DNA of 27,800 nucleotides, from positions 1-27,800 of the forward strand of contig CAKTWP010000027.1 of assembly GCA_934630705.1 (NCBI GenBank), read 5' to 3'. Source of the stretch: an uncultured Clostridia bacterium. Lineage in GTDB: Bacteria; Bacillota; Clostridia; Christensenellales; Aristaeellaceae. Below are positions 22,924-27,800 of the stretch, piece by piece. Below the pieces are notes generated by a model, which saw nothing but the letters and a program-made list of their open reading frames with translations, had not been told where the DNA came from and did not search any database. Each line of letters starts with the position of its first letter. Positions within the stretch are counted from its first letter, which is position 1. The translations under genes were made by a program, and so were the position numbers.

Positions 22924-23376
22924 ATGAAAATTGCTGTGGCTTGCGATCCCGCCGGGCTGCCCCTGAAGGGCCCCGTGGAGGAAACCCTGAAGGAACTGGG
23001 CGTGGAATATGTGGACTTTGGCATCAACGACGGCGATCCCCGGGATTATCCCATCTTCGCCGTGCGGGCGGCCAATGCGGTGGTTTCCGGCCAATGCGAC
23101 CGGGGGATCATCCTCTGCGGCACGGGCGTGGGCATCTCTATGGCAGCCAACAAGGTGAAGGGCATCCGCTGCTGCTGCTGCTCGGACTGCTACAGCGCGA
23201 AAATGAGCCGCGCCCATAACGACGCCAACATGCTGGCCATGGGCGGCCGGGTCATCGCGCCGGAGCTGGCCAAGATGATCACCGAGATTTGGGTAAAAGG
23301 TGAATTTGAAGGCGGCCGGCATCAGCGGCGCATTGATATGTTTAAGCTGATCGAGGAAGGCAAGCCGCTGGAATAA
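22924..23376 (+). CDS. rpiB: RpiB/LacAB-family sugar-phosphate isomerase
   Basis: Predicted interconversion of ribose 5-phosphate and ribulose 5-phosphate, or a related sugar phosphate; 150 aa, cytoplasmic, pentose phosphate pathway. ILCGTGVGISMAANK (63-77) holds the catalytic Cys65 and the Thr67/Gly loop. SRAHNDANMLAMGGRV (95-110) holds His98, and GRHQRR (131-136) the phosphate-binding region. Two departures are visible. The usual D-H-A-G at the N-terminus is CDPAG here, so a conserved His is Pro9. The segment after GIR is CCCCSDC (83-89), encoded by five GCT-type repeats, where homologues have mixed residues. Substrate is therefore less certain. The ATG follows AAAGGCAGG. It starts an operon with the YbaK-like gene. 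Confidence 0.85.
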   Translation: MKIAVACDPAGLPLKGPVEETLKELGVEYVDFGINDGDPRDYPIFAVRAANAVVSGQCDRGIILCGTGVGISMAANKVKGIRCCCCSDCYSAKMSRAHNDANMLAMGGRVIAPELAKMITEIWVKGEFEGGRHQRRIDMFKLIEEGKPLE

Positions 23377-23421
23377 CGCCATTGCCAACGGCAATAAACC
23401 ATGGCGAAGGAGCAGATCAAC

Positions 23422-23895
23422 ATGGAAAAAACAAACGTGATGCGCACGCTGGACCGGCTGAAAATCCCGTATCAGGCCTATTGCTATGTGGATTCCGGCG
23501 CGGTCAGCGGTGTGGATGTGGCTGCGGCGCTGGGCAAGGACCCGGCTGCCACCTTCAAAACCCTGGTGACAGAGGGCAAATCCCGGCAACATTACGTGTT
23601 CATAATCCCCGTCGCCGAGGAACTGGATCTGAAGAAAGCCGCGGCGGCGGCGGGCGAAAAGGCGCTGGAAATGCTCAAAAGCAAGGATCTGCTGCCTCTC
23701 ACCGGCTACATCCACGGCGGCTGCTCCCCCATCGGCATGAAAAAAGCCTTCCGCACCTTCATCCACCGCTCTGCGCAGGAGCAGGACAAAATCTGTTTCA
23801 GCGCTGGCAAGGTGGGCTATCAGGTGGAGCTGCCGCTAAGCGATCTGCGCCGGGCAGTACCGGTGGAAACAGCTGATCTGATCGTTGAGGCTTAA
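23422..23895 (+). CDS. ybaK: YbaK/EbsC-type Cys-tRNA(Pro) deacylase
   Basis: Hydrolyses mischarged Cys-tRNA(Pro), a trans-editing proofreading step; 157 aa, cytoplasmic. The YbaK fold shows VSGVDVAAALGKDPAATFKTLV (conserved Lys46), HYVFIIPVAEELDLKKAA, LPLTGYIHGGCSPIGMKK, and FSAGKVGYQVELPLSDL. The chosen start is ATG 23422, because AAGGAG at 23407-23412 gives a 9-nt spacing; the in-frame ATG at 23401 precedes that site and has none of its own. It lies 45 nt after rpiB, with a small ATTGCC/GGCAAT stem between them, and is probably cotranscribed. A bidirectional terminator follows. Confidence 0.9.
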   Translation: MEKTNVMRTLDRLKIPYQAYCYVDSGAVSGVDVAAALGKDPAATFKTLVTEGKSRQHYVFIIPVAEELDLKKAAAAAGEKALEMLKSKDLLPLTGYIHGGCSPIGMKKAFRTFIHRSAQEQDKICFSAGKVGYQVELPLSDLRRAVPVETADLIVEA

Positions 23896-23947
23896 AGGAA
23901 GCCGTTTTGTCTTCACGTTTCCAGACAATTCAATTTAGTCATGATAA

Positions 23948-23985
23948 CGGGCGTGTATGCATAAACATACACGCCCGCTTTCTAT
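23948..23985 (+). terminator. terminator after ybaK
   Basis: Perfect 12-bp stem CGGGCGTGTATG (23948-23959) / CATACACGCCCG (23966-23977), 6-nt loop, then CTTTCTATTGTTG. It may also serve the convergent gene ending at 23992. Confidence 0.8.
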
Positions 23986-23991
23986 TGTTGT

Positions 23992-24867
23992 TTATCGATA
24001 ACCATCTCCGCCGCAATAGGCGCATGGCTTTGTTTTTGCCCCACTGCAGCTCGTGCAGGTTATGTATCCCTGTCCCGAGCGATAGTTGGTGCCCTTCCCA
24101 TTGCAGAAAGAGCAGGGACGGCGGCCCGTGCCATCGCAATACCTGCATCGCTCATGCCCGCTGCTGCTGCCAGAGCCGCCGTTGCCAGAGTTGCCGCTGC
24201 TGGTGCTGCCGCTGCTGGTGCTGCCGCCCCCCACATTGGCAAAAGTATATTCCTGCATTCCTTCAAATTTCAAGGCAAACTCCGAAATCTGCATGCAAGA
24301 CTTTCCGCCGCGCGTTTTGGATACTTCCAGCTTGAAATACTGATAGCTGGGAGCCGCCTTATCCAAAGTGAATTCATACGTCTGCTGGTTCACATCCTGC
24401 AGCGTCCGATCCCCGATTACAATTTGAATCACGTCCCAGTCCGGGTCGTCTTTGCCGCTGGGCTCATGGCTGCACCCGTAGAGCGTCCAGGAGGCGGGAT
24501 TCCGGCCTGTCCAGTAATTGTTGTCATTGCCGGTTCCAATGATGTATCCCGTCGTGCAGATGGCCTGAGAGGTTTTCCACATGGCGTATACCGGCTTGCT
24601 GCCAATGTTCAGACACCACTTGGTGGACAAATCCTGATCAAACAGGTTTGTAAATTCCTCCCGGCTGTTCATTCCCTTTGATCCCTTGATAGGGGTCACG
24701 GTGATTTCGGTGGGAGCAGGTTGATTTCGGGGACGAATCCGAACCAGATCAAGCTTCATGCCGCTTTTATATCCCGGGCAGGCGTCTGCCTCCGCAAGGC
24801 ACACTGGAAGCATGGCAAGCAACACGGCCATCATTGCAGAAAGCCACATCATCCATTTCTTCTGCAC
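23992..24867 (-). CDS. exported discoidin-like protein with DnaJ-type zinc finger
   Basis: 291 aa, role unknown. A signal peptide (1-25; MMWLSAMMAVLLAMLPVCLA) is followed by a region like F5/8 type C/galactose-binding domains: NLFDQDLSTKWCL (74-86), PASWTLYGC (124-132), YQYFKLEVSKTRGGKSCMQI (176-195). A Ser/Gly/Thr linker (213-237) leads to a cysteine-rich tail of four CxxC units: CRYCDGTG (241), CSFCNGKG (252), CTSCSG (271), CAYCGGDG (282). That is the CxxCxGxG pattern of DnaJ zinc-finger domains. The start is GTG at 24867, chosen for GGAGG 7 nt upstream. It is 19 nt downstream of the Sel1 gene in one operon. A DnaJ-type zinc finger on a secreted protein is unusual; a redox or scaffold role is a guess. 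Confidence 0.8.
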   Translation of the reverse strand: MQKKWMMWLSAMMAVLLAMLPVCLAEADACPGYKSGMKLDLVRIRPRNQPAPTEITVTPIKGSKGMNSREEFTNLFDQDLSTKWCLNIGSKPVYAMWKTSQAICTTGYIIGTGNDNNYWTGRNPASWTLYGCSHEPSGKDDPDWDVIQIVIGDRTLQDVNQQTYEFTLDKAAPSYQYFKLEVSKTRGGKSCMQISEFALKFEGMQEYTFANVGGGSTSSGSTSSGNSGNGGSGSSSGHERCRYCDGTGRRPCSFCNGKGTNYRSGQGYITCTSCSGAKTKPCAYCGGDGYR

Positions 24868-24886
24868 GTTTGTTCCTCCCCCTTTC

Positions 24887-26572
24887 TTATTTGTTCTGAT
24901 TCGTATTCTGCAGCTGCTGCAGGGCGTTTATCGACAGGTTAAAGTCGCTAACATTCTGTTTATCTTCAGTCTGCTGCGCGTCATCCAGCTGCTCAAGCAG
25001 CGCGGCAGCTTCTTCATTGCCCAAATCCGCTGCCTTCTGATACCATTCCCGCGCCTTTTCCGGATCGGGTTCCATCAGCTCACCATTGGCGTATACGATG
25101 CCCAGGTTCTTCATATTGCCAGCGTCCCCCAGTTCCGCGCCCTTCTGGAACCAGGCCAGGCAGTTTTCAAGGTCTTTCTGTCTATAATAATACACGCCCA
25201 AATTCTGCATGGCAGCGGCCACATGCTGCCCGGCAGCCGCCTCATAGTATTGCAAAGCCTGCGTCACATCCTGTTCCACGCCCAGACCGTTGATCAGCAT
25301 ATAGCCGGAATAGAATTGTGCGAGGGCATTGCCATGATCCGCAGAAACCGTCATCATCACCGCGGCAGCTTCCTTATATCCGGCGCAGTAAGCGTCATAC
25401 GCAATGGTATACAGCTTGTCCGGTTCTTCCGCCAATTGCTGCGCCACCCGCTGCGCCGCCTCCGTGTCCCCTTTTTTCGCGTTCAGTTCATCCAATGCAG
25501 GCTGCAATTCGTCCAGCTTTTCCTGCGCCTGTTCGTAGCCTGCATCCAAAGCTTTCTGAAACCATTCCGCCGCTTTGGCCACATCAGCCTGGCCCAATTC
25601 GCCCCGCTTATACAGGATGCCCAGGTTATACATCGCCACCCGGCTGCCCTTCTCCGCAGAAAGCGTATACAGTTCCACTGCCTTTTCCACGTCCCGCTCC
25701 CGGCCCATGCCGTTGAGGTACATCGTGCCCAGGGCAGTCAGCGCGCCATCATAGCCTGCATCTGCGGATTGCTGATAGGCCGCAAATGCCCCATCATAAT
25801 CCTGCGCCGTGCCAAGGCCCTTTTGCCGCATCAGCCCCACATAATAAAGGGCACGGATTTCGCCCAGCTGCCCGGCCTTTTCAAAGAGCGGATAGGCCGC
25901 GTCATACATTTCCGCCTTGTAAAGGGGCACGGCCAACTGATAGAGCGTATCCATGTCCGCGTCATCCCGATCAGCCAGCGCCTTCGCCGCGTCCGCATTG
26001 CCAAGCTCAACCGCCTTCTGATACCATGCCTTGGCCAGCGCGGCATTCTGCTGCACGCCTTCGCCATTTTCCATCATGTGCCCCAACCAATACATGGCGA
26101 CAGGATCGTACTCTGCAGCGCAGCCGTAAAACAAGCCGTATGCCATTTCATACAGCTTCATCTGATATCTCAGCTGGGCGCACATAAGGAGCAGGGTGAA
26201 CGATTCCGCTTGCATCTTTGCTTCGTCGGAAACGGTCGTCTGCGCTGCCTCCGCATTGCCGCACAGAGCTGCCTTCGCTGCCCAAACCGCCGCCAGATCA
26301 GTCAACGGCTCGGCAGAGTCCTCCTGTTTCTCATCGAATCCCTGCCCCGCCGCAAGCATTTTGCTTACATAGAGCATCGCATCGGCATTCTCTTTCTCCT
26401 CCAGTTCAAACAGAAAACAGTTCATCGCTTCCCAATACTGGTGATTGCTGTATGCGGTTAAGCCGCGGAGCATGTTCATGCTCATCTGATCCGTTTCTGC
26501 AGCGGCAGAAAACAACATGCAAAAACACATCATGGTAGCGATGATGGCGACGATCTTTTTCTTTTCGTGCAT
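24887..26572 (-). CDS. exported Sel1-repeat protein
   Basis: 561 aa. ATG 26572 gives a signal peptide (MHEKKKIVAIIATMMCFCML, cleavage likely after SAAA, about residue 25); upstream in-frame starts lack this and a ribosome site. The mature protein is a long solenoid of Sel1/TPR-like helix pairs, most regular at about 150-530, for example AMYWLGHMMENGEGVQQNAA, ALYYVGLMRQKGLGTAQDYD, ALTALGTMYLNGMGRERDVE and AMYNLGILYKRGELGQADVA. The Q/N-rich tail ends LQQLQNTNQNK. Sel1 solenoids bind proteins, so it is likely a cell-surface scaffold. It is the first gene of a two-gene secreted operon with the discoidin/DnaJ-finger protein. Partner and function unknown. Confidence 0.85.
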   Translation of the reverse strand: MHEKKKIVAIIATMMCFCMLFSAAAETDQMSMNMLRGLTAYSNHQYWEAMNCFLFELEEKENADAMLYVSKMLAAGQGFDEKQEDSAEPLTDLAAVWAAKAALCGNAEAAQTTVSDEAKMQAESFTLLLMCAQLRYQMKLYEMAYGLFYGCAAEYDPVAMYWLGHMMENGEGVQQNAALAKAWYQKAVELGNADAAKALADRDDADMDTLYQLAVPLYKAEMYDAAYPLFEKAGQLGEIRALYYVGLMRQKGLGTAQDYDGAFAAYQQSADAGYDGALTALGTMYLNGMGRERDVEKAVELYTLSAEKGSRVAMYNLGILYKRGELGQADVAKAAEWFQKALDAGYEQAQEKLDELQPALDELNAKKGDTEAAQRVAQQLAEEPDKLYTIAYDAYCAGYKEAAAVMMTVSADHGNALAQFYSGYMLINGLGVEQDVTQALQYYEAAAGQHVAAAMQNLGVYYYRQKDLENCLAWFQKGAELGDAGNMKNLGIVYANGELMEPDPEKAREWYQKAADLGNEEAAALLEQLDDAQQTEDKQNVSDFNLSINALQQLQNTNQNK

Positions 26573-26683
26573 TTCCTTGTCCCTCGCTTTCCTAATCTCA
26601 AGAGGTGCCGCGCCCACAAACGTGCCCGCGCGTCGATATGTCTTGGCGGGCTTCACCTGCGCTTCAGATCAATGTCTATCCAT

Positions 26684-26711
26684 ATTATAGCATTGTTTTC
26701 ATCCATTTCAA
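26684..26711 (-). promoter_or_regulatory. promoter of the secreted Sel1 operon
   Basis: Minus-strand TTGAAA (26711-26706), 16-nt spacer, TATAAT (26689-26684) with a TGC extension of the -10. Confidence 0.72.
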
Positions 26712-27190
26712 TCCAACCCGCATGTCTTATTTTTGTGGACGTTTTTCCTTAACCTGCTAAGTCACGTAGGAGAATGCAATATGGTCTTTTGACATACCGC
26801 AACCAAGTATAAAGAGAACACCAATAGAGCCAGCGATCAAAAAGCGATTTCCTGTTCTTCCATTGGCAAATCAAAAGCAATAAAGAGTAAAAACTTCTTT
26901 TTGAGTGAGATAATTACAACAAATGTCATGACAACGACCTATGTCGAAAAAGATGTGTTGAACACAACTGTACGAAAAAAATATTTTGAGATGGCATGAA
27001 CAGATGATAGATGATGACGTTGGTATCCGCTGCCGTGTCCTGAGTCCAGGAGGCATGAATATGCTGAGGTGATGTAACAGGACGAAAGATATGTCACGTC
27101 GCACCTAAGGGCTTGAGACTCTCACCATCATAGTATTTGAGCGCAGGGGCGTTCTCCATCGCCTTCCAAGCCATGAATCATCAAGGAAAG

Positions 27191-27498
27191 GATGTCTCAT
27201 GGCTACCAAATGCCGGAACGACTAAGAGAATTTCTATCAGCAGAGCAGCATTAATCTGAGCGAACGCAAGAAAGCATCCAAGAACATGTCCTTTATCAGC
27301 CCGCAAAAAAGCACGTGTAATCAATTTGAACGCCTTTATACGGCGAAATGGGGTAGTATGTCGACCGTCAGAGGAGCTCTTTATTCTGCGATCCAAAATG
27401 AAGCTTCATATAAAAGTTGGATCATTTTGCAGTATACAGGCACAATCAGTGAACCAGTAATAAATGAAGCAGCATTACGGACATCAATTATAATTTAA
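27191..27498 (+). pseudogene. possible broken small gene
   Basis: ATG at 27199 follows a good AAAGGA (27187-27192) but the frame stops after eight codons. The same frame then reopens and runs to 27498 (conceptual ERKKASKNMSFISPQK, later NQFERLYTAKWG). A second frame at 27192 reads MSHGYQMPERLREFLSAEQH and stops. This fits a decayed gene but chance is possible. No family is recognised. Confidence 0.2.
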
Positions 27499-27696
27499 AC
27501 GGGGCATTGGAAAAGAGCGCCAGCAGAGCAGGCACCCCATGAGGCGCGACAAGACGAAAAAAGATGCGCTAACCGGCTATTTTGAACATCGACTCATAAA
27601 CGACATGAAAAAATCAGCAATAAATCAGATTACAAAAGAGCAAAAAAAGCAGCAAAACAAGCTCCATCCCAAATGAACTCAGTTTGTTATATAAAG

Positions 27697-27726
27697 AAAA
27701 GAGACCCAACTTCTTGAGTCTCTTTT
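27697..27726 (-). terminator. terminator downstream of 5S rRNA
   Basis: On the minus strand a 9-bp stem (AAAAGAGAC / GTCTCTTTT, 27726-27718 and 27705-27697) with a 12-nt loop, followed by TTTTCTTTATA. It ends the rRNA operon coming from the right. Confidence 0.82.
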
Positions 27727-27731
27727 TTGAA

Positions 27732-27800
27732 TCCGGCGGCGACCTACTCTCCCGGGCCGTGTCCAGCCAAGTACCATCGGCGCTGAAGGTCTTAACTTCT
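27732..27800 (-). rRNA. rrf: 5S ribosomal RNA, 3' part (runs off the right edge)
   Basis: On the minus strand the sequence reads AGAAGTTAAGACCTTCAGCG at the edge, then GCCGATGGTACTTGGCTGGA, CGGCCCGGGAGAGTAGGTCG and CCGCCGGA. This is the conserved 3' half of bacterial 5S rRNA. About 69 of roughly 117 nt are present; the 5' part and presumably the 23S and 16S genes lie beyond 27800. Confidence 0.93.

Larger units (their letters stand above)
26573..27731. other. long AT-richer gene-poor stretch before the rRNA operon
   Basis: About 1.1 kb. It holds the Sel1 operon promoter and leader (26573-26711), then from about 26760 a stretch clearly lower in GC than the rest of the window, and the 5S terminator (27697-27726). 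No reading frame of good quality is seen; the best candidates are 60-80 codons with poor composition. A TTGACA at 26789-26794 has TATAAA only 13 nt after it. Two short frames at 27191-27498 could be remains of a broken gene. Confidence 0.55.

Noticed and set aside
23168..23182. Five tandem GCT triplets inside rpiB
   Set aside because: Noted as the source of the CCCC run, but too short to call a functional repeat on its own.
26789..26813. TTGACA followed by TATAAA as a promoter in the AT-rich strip
   Set aside because: The spacer is only 13 nt, too short for sigma-A, and no gene follows.
26871..27396. Minus-strand frames of 77 and 71 codons in the AT-rich strip
   Set aside because: No ribosome site of note, odd composition, no recognisable domain.

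Overview
This window reads as a piece of chromosome from a GC-rich member of the Bacillota, probably class Clostridia and probably a gut- or rumen-type anaerobe. The reasons are strong AGGAGG-type ribosome sites, vegetative sigma-A promoters (TTGACA / TATAAT), a CIRCE element, a CD1247-type acidic zinc protein next to efp, a Myb/RsfA-like regulator, and ROK/xylan-sugar genes. Placement nearer to Christensenellales-like lineages is only an impression. No CRISPR array, insertion sequence, prophage or tRNA was found. A partial 5S rRNA (minus strand) lies at the right edge.

Layout. (1) 1-1392: stacked hairpins and a terminator of an off-window gene, then a membrane-anchored Ntn-type amide hydrolase. 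(2) 1450-5190: a minus-strand xylan/xylose operon, GH3 beta-xylosidase then xylulokinase, from a clear promoter. (3) 5225-6430: a stand-alone cysteine desulfurase. (4) 6457-10853: an exported zinc-ribbon protein, a ROK-family repressor and, divergently, a FucI/AraA-like isomerase whose promoter is followed by a 23-bp inverted repeat. A matching half-site sits in the beta-xylosidase leader, so the ROK protein may tie the two loci together, and the isomerase could supply the pentose isomerisation step that is otherwise absent here. (5) 10924-13560: a Myb-like regulator, an orphan OmpR-type winged helix and class II fructose-bisphosphate aldolase. (6) 13757-16089: minus-strand pepP-like / efp / CD1247-like cluster. 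(7) 16222-19043: a large polytopic membrane protein (GT-C-like), an 81-aa unknown and GtrA, in one operon. (8) 19076-20860: a 74-aa Cys-rich protein and a 23S rRNA uracil-5 methyltransferase. (9) 20889-21514: Hsp20 under a CIRCE/HrcA operator. (10) 21621-23985: an orphan PTS EIIC-like membrane protein, divergent from an RpiB-like isomerase and a YbaK-type deacylase. (11) 23992-26711: a two-gene secreted-protein operon (Sel1 repeats, then discoidin-like plus DnaJ-type zinc finger). (12) 26712-27731: an AT-richer, apparently gene-poor strip leading to the rRNA terminator and 5S.

The main theme is plant-polysaccharide sugar use (beta-xylosidase to xylose, isomerase to xylulose, xylulokinase, then RpiB/Fba-type pentose-phosphate and glycolytic steps), mixed with housekeeping translation and protein-quality genes and several exported Cys-rich proteins of unknown role. 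The candidates most worth testing are the ROK operator pair with its FucI-like isomerase, and the exported zinc-finger proteins.
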